A stretch of DNA of 64,000 nucleotides from Afipia sp. (GTDB lineage: Bacteria > Pseudomonadota > Alphaproteobacteria > Rhizobiales > Xanthobacteraceae): positions 1-64,000 of the forward strand of contig JAFKES010000069.1 in assembly GCA_017308495.1 (NCBI GenBank), in the 5' to 3' direction. Both the position numbers and the translations under genes were made by a program. Below are positions 1 through 7,953 of this stretch, piece after piece; the stretch's first letter is position 1; each line of letters starts with the position of its first letter. Below the pieces are notes generated by a model. That model was not told the DNA's origin. It did no database searches and saw nothing but the letters and a program-made list of their open reading frames with translations.

Positions 1-500
1 TGATCCGCCTGTCGTCGGACAAGATCGCGCGTCTCGGCGTCGCGTTCTGCCCGGAGGAGCGCGGCATCTTCTCGACGCTTGACGTCAAGGAAAACCTGAT
101 GCTGCCGCCGGTGATCCGCAGCGGCGGCATGACGCTCGACCAGATTTTCGAGCTGTTTCCCAACCTCAAGGAACGTCTCGACAGCCAGGGCACCAAGCTG
201 TCCGGCGGTGAGCAGCAGATGCTGGCGATCGCGCGCATCCTGCGCACCGGCGCGCGCTTCCTGATGCTGGACGAGCCGACCGAGGGCCTCGCCCCGGTTA
301 TCATCCAGCAGATCGGCAAGATGATCGCGCGGCTCAAGCAGGAGGGGTTCACTATCCTGCTGGTGGAGCAGAATTTCCGCTTCGCCTCGACGGTGGCCGA
401 CCGCTTTTACATCGTCGAGCACGGCAAGATCATCGACGCGTTCGCAAACTCCGAACTCCAGGCCAACATGGAGAAACTCCATACCTATCTCGGCGTGTGA
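1..500 (+). CDS. livF: Branched-chain amino acid-type ABC transporter ATPase LivF (5' partial)
   Basis: Partial gene entering from the left edge; the frame is open from base 3 and stops at 500, so about 165 residues remain. It carries the ABC signature SGGEQQ, a Walker B strand ending in LMLDEP and the LVEQN switch motif typical of LivF; the Walker A loop lies outside the window. By family it hydrolyses ATP on the cytoplasmic side of a hydrophobic amino acid (or amide/urea) importer. The following genes encode the matching binding protein and both permeases, so this is the second ATPase of a complete liv-type cluster, with livG presumably upstream. The substrate cannot be read from the sequence. 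Confidence 0.93.
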   Translation, partial: IRLSSDKIARLGVAFCPEERGIFSTLDVKENLMLPPVIRSGGMTLDQIFELFPNLKERLDSQGTKLSGGEQQMLAIARILRTGARFLMLDEPTEGLAPVIIQQIGKMIARLKQEGFTILLVEQNFRFASTVADRFYIVEHGKIIDAFANSELQANMEKLHTYLGV

Positions 501-560
501 GCGCCGGATCGACGACCAAGACTACACCATACGAAGTCAAGCAGGACTGAGGGAGGAATT

Positions 561-1781
561 ATGAAAGCAAGAATTTCGGCTTTGATGCTGGGTGCCGCTC
601 TGGTGTTCGGCGCGGGCACCGGTGCTTTCGCACAGGACAAGACCGCCAAGATCGGCGTGCTGAGCGACCAGTCGGGACTCTATGCCGACATCGGCGGTCC
701 GGGCTCGGTTCTCGCCGCGCAGATGGCGGTGGAGGATTCCGGCCTGACCAAGAAGGGCTGGAAGATCGACGTTCTCGCCGGCGATCACCAGAACAAGCCG
801 GACATCGGCGTCGGCGTTGCGCGCCAGTGGATCGACGTGGACAAGGTGGACGTCATCGCCGACGTCCCGACCTCGTCGGTCGCGCTCGCGGTCAACAACG
901 TCGTCAAGGAAAAGAACATCATCTTCCTGAACTCGGGAGCGGGCACCTCCGACCTCTCGAACGCCCAGTGCTCGCCGAACACCATCCACTGGACCTACGA
1001 CACCTACATGCTGGCCCACGGCACGGGTTCGGCGCTGACCAAGGCCGGCGGCAACACCTGGTTCTTCCTCACCGCGGACTACGCCTTCGGTTCGGCGCTC
1101 GAGCGCGACACCACGGCGGCGGTGACGGCGCTCGGCGGCAAGGTGCTCGGCAGCGTGCGCCATCCGCTCAACACCTCGGACTTCTCCTCGTTCCTGCTGC
1201 AGGCGCAGGCGTCGAAGGCCAAGGTCATCGGCCTCGCCAACGCCGGCGGCGACACCATCAACGCCATCAAGCAGGCGTCGGAATTCGGCATCGTCAAGGG
1301 CGGCCAGAAGCTCGCCGGCCTCCTGATGTTCATCACCGACGTGCACTCCCTCGGCCTCAACGTCGCCCAGGGCCTGAACATGACCGAGACCTTCTACTGG
1401 GATCTCAACGACGGCACCCGCGCGTTTTCCAAGCGCTTCCAGGAGCGCATGAAGAACAAGAACATGCCGACGATGGTCAATGCCGGCGTCTATTCCTCGG
1501 TGCTGCACTATCTGAAGGTGCTGGACGCGCAGGGCGGAAACTCCCATGACGGCGCCAAGATCGTCGCCGCGATGAAGGCGATGCCGACCGACGATCCGCT
1601 GTTCGGCAAGGGCACGATCCAGCCGAACGGCCGCAAGATCCACCCGGCCTATCTGTTCGAGGTCAAGAGCCCGGCCGAGTCGAAGGGACCGTGGGATTAC
1701 TACAAGACGGTCGCCACCATCCCGGCCGACCAGGCGTTCACGGCGCTCGACAAGAGCACCTGTCCGCTGCTGAAGAAGTAA
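561..1781 (+). CDS. livK: ABC transporter periplasmic substrate-binding protein, LivK type
   Basis: 406 residues starting with a clear Sec signal peptide (basic MKAR, hydrophobic core, cleavage near AFAQ at about residue 25), followed by KIGVLSDQSGLYAD, the beginning of a type I periplasmic-binding fold of the Leu/Ile/Val and amide family. The start is fixed by a strong GGGAGGAA Shine-Dalgarno just before the ATG. It lies between livF and livH on the same strand and should deliver ligand to LivH/LivM. Members of this family bind branched-chain amino acids, urea, amides or aromatic acids; nothing visible decides between them. Its gap to livH is 73 bases without an obvious terminator. Confidence 0.92.
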   Translation: MKARISALMLGAALVFGAGTGAFAQDKTAKIGVLSDQSGLYADIGGPGSVLAAQMAVEDSGLTKKGWKIDVLAGDHQNKPDIGVGVARQWIDVDKVDVIADVPTSSVALAVNNVVKEKNIIFLNSGAGTSDLSNAQCSPNTIHWTYDTYMLAHGTGSALTKAGGNTWFFLTADYAFGSALERDTTAAVTALGGKVLGSVRHPLNTSDFSSFLLQAQASKAKVIGLANAGGDTINAIKQASEFGIVKGGQKLAGLLMFITDVHSLGLNVAQGLNMTETFYWDLNDGTRAFSKRFQERMKNKNMPTMVNAGVYSSVLHYLKVLDAQGGNSHDGAKIVAAMKAMPTDDPLFGKGTIQPNGRKIHPAYLFEVKSPAESKGPWDYYKTVATIPADQAFTALDKSTCPLLKK

Positions 1782-1854
1782 TCGAGCAACGACAGGCGTC
1801 CGGCGGTCCGCCGCCGGACGTCCGTTCTCCTGATCGCGCGAGAGAACCGGTACG

Positions 1855-2718
1855 ATGCAAGCCCTCTACGCCCAGCTCCTGGTCGGTCTGATCAACGGCT
1901 CGTTCTACGCGCTGCTCAGCCTCGGGCTCGCCGTGATTTTCGGCATGCTCAACATCATCAATTTCGCCCATGGCGCGCTGTACATGATGGGCGCCTTCGT
2001 GGCGTATTTCCTGCTCAATCTCGCCGGCATCAATTACTGGTGGGCGCTGATCCTGTCGCCGCTGATCGTGGGCGCGTTCGGCATCCTGCTCGAACGCACC
2101 ATGCTGCAATGGCTGACCGGCCTCGACCATCTCTACGGCCTGCTCCTGACCTTCGGCCTCGCGCTGATCATCCAGGGCCTGTTCCAGAACTATTTCGGCT
2201 CGTCGGGCCTGCCGTATGCCATTCCCGACCTGCTCAAGGGCGGCGTCAATCTCGGCTTCATGTACCTGCCGATCTATCGCGGCTGGGTGGTGATATTCTC
2301 GCTGGCGGTGTGCCTCGCCACCTGGTTCATGATCGAGAAAACGCGCTTTGGTTCCTATCTGCGCGCCGCCACCGAGAACCCGACGCTGGTGCGCGCCTTC
2401 GGCATCAACGTGCCGCGCATGATCACGCTGACCTTCGGACTGGGCGTGGGCCTGGCCGCGCTGGCGGGCGTGCTCTCGGCCCCGATCAACCAGGTGCGGC
2501 CGCTGATGGGCGCGGACCTCATCATCGTGGTGTTCGCGGTGGTCGTGATCGGCGGCATGGGCTCGATCATGGGCTCGATCATCACCGGCTTCACCCTTGG
2601 CGTGATCGAGGGATTGACCAAGTATTTCTACCCGGAAGCCTCCAACACCGTGGTCTTCGTGCTGATGGTGCTGGTGCTGCTGGTGAAGCCGACGGGCCTT
2701 ACGGGGCGGGCGAGCTAG
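1855..2718 (+). CDS. livH: Branched-chain amino acid ABC transporter permease LivH
   Basis: 287 residues, almost entirely hydrophobic, with about eight predicted membrane helices. The N-terminal LINGSFYALLSLGLAVIFG and NFAHGALYMMGAF segments are hallmarks of LivH, and the GGMGSIMGS loop near the C-terminus is the usual contact for the ATPases. It is an inner-membrane component that pairs with LivM to form the import channel. The gene follows livK and precedes livM by 28 bases, consistent with one transcript. Length is normal for the family. Confidence 0.94.
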   Translation: MQALYAQLLVGLINGSFYALLSLGLAVIFGMLNIINFAHGALYMMGAFVAYFLLNLAGINYWWALILSPLIVGAFGILLERTMLQWLTGLDHLYGLLLTFGLALIIQGLFQNYFGSSGLPYAIPDLLKGGVNLGFMYLPIYRGWVVIFSLAVCLATWFMIEKTRFGSYLRAATENPTLVRAFGINVPRMITLTFGLGVGLAALAGVLSAPINQVRPLMGADLIIVVFAVVVIGGMGSIMGSIITGFTLGVIEGLTKYFYPEASNTVVFVLMVLVLLVKPTGLTGRAS

Positions 2719-2746
2719 TGGCGAATTTCGGATCGAGGACACGCAT

Positions 2747-3715
2747 ATGAGCACGATCACCGACAACGCCGCGCCCGCCAAGGGCCGCTCCACCAGCGAC
2801 GAGATGGTCGCCTTCGTCATCATGGCGGTGCTGTTGGCCATCGTGCCGGTCAGCGGGCTCTATCCCTATTTCGTGATGCAGGCGCTGTGCTTCGCGCTGT
2901 TCGCCTGCGCCTTCAATCTGCTGATCGGCTACAGCGGCCTGTTGTCGTTCGGCCACGCCATGTTCCTCGGCACCGGCGGCTATGTGGCGGCCCATGCCCT
3001 CAAGGTGTGGGGCGTGTCGCCGGAGATCGGCATCGTTCTCGGGGTCATCGGCGCGGCGGCGCTCAGCGTCGTCACCGGCCTGATCGCGATCCGGCGGCAG
3101 GGCATCTACTTCGCCATGATCACGCTGGCGCTGTCGCAGCTGCTGTACTTCATCTATTTGCAGACGCCGTTCACCCACGGCGAGGACGGCATCCAGGGCA
3201 TCCCGCAGGGCCGGATGTTCGGATTCCTCGACCTGTCGAACACCACGACATTGTATTACGTCGTCACGGCGATCTTCCTGCTGGCCTTCCTGCTGATCTA
3301 CCGGGCGATCAACTCGCCGTTCGGCGAGGTGCTGAAGTCGATCCGCGAGAACGAGCAGCGCGCCATCTCGCTCGGCTACAAGACCGACCACTACAAATTC
3401 CTGGCCTTCGTGCTGTCGGGCAGCCTCGCGGGCCTCGCCGGCGCGTTGAAGGTGTTCGTGGCGCAGAACGCCTCGCTCACCGACGTGCACTGGACCATGT
3501 CGGGCGAGGTGGTGCTGATGACCCTGGTCGGCGGCCTCGGCACCGTGTTCGGGCCGGTGGTCGGGGCCTTCGTCATCATCGCCATGCAGCAGTATCTGGC
3601 GGGATTCGGCCAGTGGGTGACGGTGATCCAGGGCGCCATCTTCGTGATCTGCGTCCTCACCTTCCGACGCGGCATCATCGGCGAAATCGCTCACATCTTC
3701 AAACGATCGCTGTAA
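2747..3715 (+). CDS. livM: Branched-chain amino acid ABC transporter permease LivM
   Basis: 322 residues with about ten membrane helices. The FNLLIGYSGLLSFGHAMFLG segment and the later LVGGLGTVFGPVVGAF loop are diagnostic of LivM permeases. The ATG follows livH by 28 bases. It forms the inner-membrane channel with LivH. It is the last gene of the liv cluster: the next gene starts 136 bases downstream and belongs to phosphate transport. The short hydrophilic N-terminus (about 20 residues) is usual for the family. Confidence 0.94.
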   Translation: MSTITDNAAPAKGRSTSDEMVAFVIMAVLLAIVPVSGLYPYFVMQALCFALFACAFNLLIGYSGLLSFGHAMFLGTGGYVAAHALKVWGVSPEIGIVLGVIGAAALSVVTGLIAIRRQGIYFAMITLALSQLLYFIYLQTPFTHGEDGIQGIPQGRMFGFLDLSNTTTLYYVVTAIFLLAFLLIYRAINSPFGEVLKSIRENEQRAISLGYKTDHYKFLAFVLSGSLAGLAGALKVFVAQNASLTDVHWTMSGEVVLMTLVGGLGTVFGPVVGAFVIIAMQQYLAGFGQWVTVIQGAIFVICVLTFRRGIIGEIAHIFKRSL

Positions 3716-3809
3716 CTCTCTGTTTTTCCAGCGTGATCGACAAACATTAAACCGGTGGATGACGTCGGTTTTGTCGCTGCCGGTCCCCCGTTGGCGTCGG
3801 GAACGGTTT

Positions 3810-3837
3810 ATGACAGAAGAATGACGCCTTCTGTCAT
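3810..3837. promoter_or_regulatory. Perfect inverted repeat with Pho-box-like half sites before the DUF47-pit pair
   Basis: Arms ATGACAGAAG (3810-3819) and CTTCTGTCAT (3828-3837) are exact reverse complements around an 8-base spacer. On the minus strand the same bases read GCGTCAT, four bases, CTGTCAT, which is the 7-4-7 layout of a PhoB box. The right arm ends 3 bases before the Shine-Dalgarno GGAG of the DUF47 gene, so the element could act as an operator, an mRNA hairpin, or both. In Sinorhizobium meliloti the equivalent orfA-pit operon is repressed by PhoB; operator function here is inference. Confidence 0.5.
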
Positions 3838-3851
3838 GCCGGAGAAAGACG

Positions 3852-4496
3852 ATGCTTGGCTGGTTCCGCCGCTTGCTGCCCCATGAGGAGCGGTTTTTCG
3901 ACCTGTTCGCCAAGCACTCCCAGAAGGTGGTCCTGGGCGCAGAGGCGCTCGAGGGCATGCTCAAGGGCGGCGAGGAGACCCCGGTTTACTGCCAGCGCGT
4001 CAGCCAGTTCGAGAACGACGCCGACCAGATCACCCGCGAGGTGCTGACGGCGGTGCGCCGTACCTTCATCACGCCATTCGACCGCGGCGACATCAAGAAC
4101 CTCATCACCGCGCTGGACGACGCCATCGACCAGATGCAGCAGACCGCCAAGGCCGTCATGCTGTTCGAGGTGCGCAGTTTCGAGCCGCCGATGCGAGAGA
4201 TCGGCAGCATCCTGGTCCAATGCGCCATGCTCGTCGGCCGTGCGCTGCCGCTGATGCAGTCCATGGGCCAGAACGTCGCCACGTTGACGGCGATGACCGA
4301 GGAAATCACCCGGCTCGAAGGCCGCGTGGACGACCTCAACGACATCGGTCTCAAGCACCTTTACGTCAAGCACCGCGACGGCAACGCCATGGATTTCATC
4401 GTCGGCGCGGAAATCTACAAGCATCTCGAAAAGGTCGCCGATCGCTTCGACGACGTCGCCAACGAGATCAACAGCATCGTGATCGAGCAGGTTTAA
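3852..4496 (+). CDS. DUF47 family PhoU-like protein paired with Pit
   Basis: 214 residues, all-helical, soluble, matching the DUF47/PhoU-like family by its start (FDLFAKHSQKVVLGAEALEGM), the FDRGDIKNLITALDDAIDQMQ segment and the terminal helix with VADRFDDVANEINSIVIEQV. These proteins resemble PhoU and modulate the neighbouring Pit phosphate transporter. The ATG has GGAGAAAG upstream. The pit gene starts 15 bases after the stop, so the two are almost certainly co-transcribed, as in the rhizobial orfA-pit operon. The biochemical role of DUF47 proteins is poorly defined. Confidence 0.9.
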   Translation: MLGWFRRLLPHEERFFDLFAKHSQKVVLGAEALEGMLKGGEETPVYCQRVSQFENDADQITREVLTAVRRTFITPFDRGDIKNLITALDDAIDQMQQTAKAVMLFEVRSFEPPMREIGSILVQCAMLVGRALPLMQSMGQNVATLTAMTEEITRLEGRVDDLNDIGLKHLYVKHRDGNAMDFIVGAEIYKHLEKVADRFDDVANEINSIVIEQV

Positions 4497-4511
4497 GATC
4501 GGGATCAGACC

Positions 4512-5522
4512 GTGGACGCTTCGCTCGGCCTTCCAATCCTGATCGGCTTGATTGCCGTCGCGCTGCTGTTCGATTTCCTGAACGGCCTTCACGATGCGGC
4601 CAATTCGATCGCCACCATCGTCTCCACCCGCGTGCTGCGGCCGCACTATGCGGTGGCGTGGGCGGCGTTCTTCAATTTCATCGCCTTCGCGATCTTCGGC
4701 CTTCACGTCGCCGAGACCATCGGCACCGGCATTATCCATCACGAGGTGATCGATGCGCAGGTGATCTTCGCCGCGCTGACCGGCGCGATCATGTGGAACA
4801 TCATCACCTGGGCGCTCGGCATGCCGTCGTCCAGTTCGCACGCGCTGGTCGGCGGCCTGCTCGGCGCGGGCATCGCCAAGGCGGGGATTTCGGTCGCGGT
4901 GTGGAGCGGCCTGACCAAGACGCTGCTCGCCATCGTGCTGTCGCCGCTGGTGGGCTTCCTGCTGGCGCTGCTGCTCACGGCTATCGTGTCGTGGGCCTCG
5001 GTGCGCTCGACCCCGTTCGCGGTGGATCGCGCCTTCCGCATCCTGCAATTCGCCTCCGCCTCGCTGTATTCGCTTGGTCATGGCGGCAACGACGCCCAGA
5101 AGACCATGGGCATCATCGCGGTGCTGCTCTATTCGCAGGGCCTCCTCGGCGGCGAATTCAGCGTGCCGTTCTGGGTGGTGCTGGCCTGCCAGGCGGCGAT
5201 GGCGCTGGGCACGCTGATGGGCGGCTGGCGCATCGTGCGTACCATGGGCCTGCGCATCACCAAGCTGACCCCGATGCAGGGGTTCTGCGCCGAGACCGGC
5301 GGCGCGGCGACGCTGTTCGCTGCGACCTTCCTCGGCGTTCCGGTATCCACGACCCATACCATCACCGGCGCCATCGTCGGCGTCGGCGCCGCGCGACGCG
5401 TGTCGGCGGTGCGCTGGAATGTGGCGGGTTCGATTGTCTGGGCCTGGATCTTCACGATCCCGGCTGCCGCGCTGGTGGCGGCCGCGACCTATTTCGCGGT
5501 GACGCTGGCGGGCTGGCGTTGA
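4512..5522 (+). CDS. pit: Low-affinity inorganic phosphate transporter, Pit family
   Basis: 336 residues with about ten membrane helices. The family's duplicated signature is visible as DFLNGLHDAANSIATIVSTR near residue 19 and SLGHGGNDAQKTMGII near residue 195; PSSSSHALVGG and PVSTTHTITGAIVG are the paired Ser/Thr motifs. It is an inner-membrane H+/phosphate (or metal-phosphate) symporter. A GTG start is chosen because it begins the conserved region directly and follows the DUF47 stop by 15 bases. The length is in the short bacterial Pit class. A strong hairpin follows the stop. Confidence 0.93.
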   Translation: MDASLGLPILIGLIAVALLFDFLNGLHDAANSIATIVSTRVLRPHYAVAWAAFFNFIAFAIFGLHVAETIGTGIIHHEVIDAQVIFAALTGAIMWNIITWALGMPSSSSHALVGGLLGAGIAKAGISVAVWSGLTKTLLAIVLSPLVGFLLALLLTAIVSWASVRSTPFAVDRAFRILQFASASLYSLGHGGNDAQKTMGIIAVLLYSQGLLGGEFSVPFWVVLACQAAMALGTLMGGWRIVRTMGLRITKLTPMQGFCAETGGAATLFAATFLGVPVSTTHTITGAIVGVGAARRVSAVRWNVAGSIVWAWIFTIPAAALVAAATYFAVTLAGWR

Positions 5523-5526
5523 ACGA

Positions 5527-5548
5527 CGTGGCCCGCGAACGGGCCACG
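5527..5548. terminator. Hairpin between convergent pit and gdx
   Basis: Perfect 9-base arms CGTGGCCCG and CGGGCCACG around a CGAA tetraloop, lying between two converging genes. There is no T tract on either side, so it may stop transcription only weakly or protect 3' ends. Confidence 0.5.
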
Positions 5549-5558
5549 CCGGCGGCGC

Positions 5559-5873
5559 TCACGTCACCACTTTGAGGCCGACGATCCCGGCGACAATCAG
5601 CCCGATGCAGGCGAGGCGCAGCGCGGTGGCGGGCTCACCCAAAAGCCAGATGCCGAGCAGGGCGGTTCCCACCGTGCCGATGCCGGTCCAGATCGCATAG
5701 GCGGTGCCGACCGGCAGGGTCTTCAGCGCCAGCCCGAGCAGGATCACGCTGGCGATCATGCTGGTGAGGGTGAGGACCGAGGGAACGAGGCGGGTGAATC
5801 CGTCGGTGTATTTCAGGCCGATGGCCCAGCCGATTTCCATCAGGCCGGCGATCAGCAGCAGCGTCCATGCCAT
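5559..5873 (-). CDS. gdx: Gdx/SugE guanidinium exporter (SMR family)
   Basis: 104 residues with four membrane helices, the standard size of a small multidrug resistance dimer subunit. The Gdx subfamily is indicated by [14 protein letters not shown] and by Glu13, Trp16, Ser42, Tyr59 and Trp62, which match the guanidinium-binding residues known in SugE/Gdx transporters. By family it exchanges guanidinium for protons across the inner membrane. The ATG is set by homology and an AGGAG 7-10 bases upstream. The leader contains two ACGG-loop hairpins (see riboswitch), which independently supports guanidine rather than drugs as substrate. An in-frame extension further upstream runs antisense to prfC and is spurious. 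Confidence 0.93.
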   Translation of the reverse strand: MAWTLLLIAGLMEIGWAIGLKYTDGFTRLVPSVLTLTSMIASVILLGLALKTLPVGTAYAIWTGIGTVGTALLGIWLLGEPATALRLACIGLIVAGIVGLKVVT

Positions 5874-5880
5874 GGCGAAA

Positions 5881-5938
5881 CATCTCCTGGCAGGGCCGTC
5901 CCTGCGAATGTGGGGGGAAGCGCGAGGCCGTCCTCGCG
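5881..5938 (-). promoter_or_regulatory. Guanidine-II (mini-ykkC) riboswitch
   Basis: On the minus strand the leader of the SMR gene folds into two hairpins: a 7-base stem CGCGAGG/CCTCGCG with loop ACGG (5938-5921), then a 15-base linker, then a 6-base stem GCAGGG/CCCTGC with loop ACGG (5905-5890). The second hairpin is followed after two bases by AGGAG, the ribosome binding site. Tandem hairpins with ACGR tetraloops next to the Shine-Dalgarno define guanidine-II riboswitches; guanidine-bound loops dimerise and free the ribosome binding site. The downstream gene is a Gdx exporter, the expected target. Confidence 0.9.
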
Positions 5939-6032
5939 GTCGAATTATGCCCCGGTGGGGCGAGGGATGCCAGCCGTCGCCGGTCATGGCTCCCTTGATC
6001 CCGCCGCGTTTCCCTGCCAAACGCTCGCCACC

Positions 6033-7652
6033 ATGACCGACACCGCCATCACCGCCGAATCCCTCGCGCGTGCGCCCCTCGCCGAGGAGGTCGCCCGCCG
6101 CCGCACCTTCGCGATCATCTCCCATCCCGACGCCGGCAAGACCACCCTGACCGAGAAGCTGCTGCTGTTCGGCGGCGCCATCAATCTCGCCGGGCAGGTC
6201 AAGGCCAAGGGCGAGCGCCGCAACACCCGCTCGGACTGGATGAAGATCGAGCGCGAGCGCGGCATCTCGGTGGTCACCTCGGTGATGACCTTCGAGTTCG
6301 AGGGGCTGGTGTTCAACCTGCTCGACACGCCGGGCCACGAGGACTTCTCCGAGGACACCTACCGCACGCTGACGGCGGTGGACTCCGCGGTCATGGTCAT
6401 CGACGCCGCCAAGGGCATCGAGGCGCGCACCCGCAAGCTGTTCGAGGTCTGCCGCCTGCGCGACATTCCCATCATCACCTTCATCAACAAGATGGACCGC
6501 GAGAGCCGCGACCCGTTCGACCTGATGGACGAGATCGAGAAGACGCTGGCGCTCGACACCACGCCGATGACCTGGCCGGTGGGGCGCGGCCGCGATTTTC
6601 TCGGCACCTACGATATTGCCACCGGCGGCATCCGCCTGCTGGAGGGTGGCGGCGCCAAGACCGGGCAGGCCGAGCAGATCGCCATCTCCGATCTCGCCGC
6701 GCGGCACCCCAGTCTCGACGCCGCGGCGGTGGAGGAGGAACTGGCACTGGTCTCCGAGGCCTGCCAGCCGTTCGACCTCGAAGCCTTCCGCGAGGGCCAT
6801 CTGACGCCGGTGTTCTTCGGCTCGGCGCTGCGCAATTTCGGCGTCGGCGACCTGCTCGAAGGTCTTGGCCGCTACGCGCCGCCGCCGCGCGCGCAGGAGG
6901 CCGACAAGCGCAAGGTCGAGGCCGCCGATCCACGGATGAGCGCCTTCGTGTTCAAGATCCAGGCCAACATGGATCCCAACCACCGCGACCGCATCGCCTT
7001 CGCGCGCCTGTGCTCGGGCAAGCTGACCCGCGGCATGAAGGCCAAGCTGGTGCGCACCGGCAAGAACATGAGCCTGTCGTCGCCGCAGTTCTTCTTCGCG
7101 CAGGACCGCGCGATCGCCGACGAGGCCTATGCGGGCGACGTGGTCGGCATTCCGAACCACGGCACGCTGCGCATCGGCGATACGCTGACCGAGGGCGAGG
7201 AGCTGACCTTCGTCGGCGTGCCGTCCTTCGCGCCGGAAATCCTGCGCCGCGTCCGCCTCACCGATGCGATGAAGGCGAAGAAGCTCAAGGAAGCCCTGCA
7301 GCAGATGTCGGAGGAGGGCGTCGTGCAGGTGTTCCGGCCGCGTGACGGCGCGCCGGCGCTGGTCGGCGTGGTCGGCATGCTGCAGCTCGACGTGCTGAAA
7401 GCGCGACTGGACGCCGAATACGCCCTGCCGGTGGAATTCGAGATCTGCGAATATGCGCTGGCGCGCTGGATCTCGTCGGACGACCGCAAGAAGCTCGATA
7501 CTTTTGTCGCGGCCAACAATTCCGGGGTCGCCGACGACGTCGACGGCGATCCGGTGTTCCTCGCCAAGAATCAGTTCTATCTCGACTACACCCGCGAGCG
7601 CGCCGAGGGCATCGTCTTCTCCAGCGTCAAGGACGTGAAGAAGAAGCATTGA
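6033..7652 (+). CDS. prfC: Peptide chain release factor 3 (RF3)
   Basis: 539 residues, normal for RF3 (about 530). The GTPase motifs are complete: [15 protein letters not shown] (G1), [14 protein letters not shown] (switch I), [16 protein letters not shown] (G3) and FINKMDRE (G4), followed by domains II and III. RF3 is the GTPase that recycles RF1/RF2 from the ribosome after termination. The ATG opening [12 protein letters not shown] is chosen; upstream in-frame codons encode a low-complexity extension with no family similarity. The gene is divergent from gdx, with the riboswitch lying in the shared 159-base gap. Confidence 0.95.
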   Translation: MTDTAITAESLARAPLAEEVARRRTFAIISHPDAGKTTLTEKLLLFGGAINLAGQVKAKGERRNTRSDWMKIERERGISVVTSVMTFEFEGLVFNLLDTPGHEDFSEDTYRTLTAVDSAVMVIDAAKGIEARTRKLFEVCRLRDIPIITFINKMDRESRDPFDLMDEIEKTLALDTTPMTWPVGRGRDFLGTYDIATGGIRLLEGGGAKTGQAEQIAISDLAARHPSLDAAAVEEELALVSEACQPFDLEAFREGHLTPVFFGSALRNFGVGDLLEGLGRYAPPPRAQEADKRKVEAADPRMSAFVFKIQANMDPNHRDRIAFARLCSGKLTRGMKAKLVRTGKNMSLSSPQFFFAQDRAIADEAYAGDVVGIPNHGTLRIGDTLTEGEELTFVGVPSFAPEILRRVRLTDAMKAKKLKEALQQMSEEGVVQVFRPRDGAPALVGVVGMLQLDVLKARLDAEYALPVEFEICEYALARWISSDDRKKLDTFVAANNSGVADDVDGDPVFLAKNQFYLDYTRERAEGIVFSSVKDVKKKH

Positions 7653-7953
7653 CGCGGCTCACGGCCGAACCTTGACCGCGCGCCGGCCATTTTCCTCAGC
7701 CGATGATGACAGGTTGATGAAGCTGGTTCGCGATGGAGGCGAACGGCCGGGCGCAAGTCCCTGATGCAACGGAAAAAAGAGAGGCCGCGCGCGATCCGGC
7801 CTGTGCGCGGGCCATGCGATCTGCGCCGCGTCCGCGCGATGGACCATGCGTCATCGGCAGGCTCCGCATCCGACTTTGCCCGTTGGCGATTCCCGACTTC
7901 CGGGCTAGCGTGGTTAACAGCGCGTTAACCTTATCGCCTTCGGAGCCCGTCAG
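7653..7953. other. Intergenic region prfC-desaturase
   Basis: 301 bases with no convincing gene. It contains a small hairpin (GTTCGC/GCGAAC near 7730) and, close to its right end, the TTAA-N7-TTAAC element described separately. It presumably also holds the prfC 3' end and the desaturase promoter, but no clear -35/-10 pair stands out. Confidence 0.6.
7912..7930. promoter_or_regulatory. CtrA-type site / palindrome upstream of the desaturase
   Basis: GGTTAAC and GTTAACC are exact reverse complements spaced by five bases, and the core reads TTAA-N7-TTAAC (7914-7929). That is the full alphaproteobacterial CtrA recognition pattern. It ends 24 bases before the desaturase ATG. Binding by CtrA is inferred only from the pattern. 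Confidence 0.45.

Noticed and set aside
2699..3964. A 421-residue minus-strand frame over livM
   Set aside because: Composition typical of the antisense of a GC-rich gene (His/Asp/Arg runs); no family similarity, and LivM is unambiguous on the other strand.
5559..7649. A 696-residue minus-strand frame that would fuse a long N-terminal region to the SMR exporter
   Set aside because: It runs antisense to prfC, is rich in His/Arg/Ala as expected of a GC-rich shadow frame, and only its last 104 residues match a known family; the riboswitch and ribosome binding site lie at the true start.
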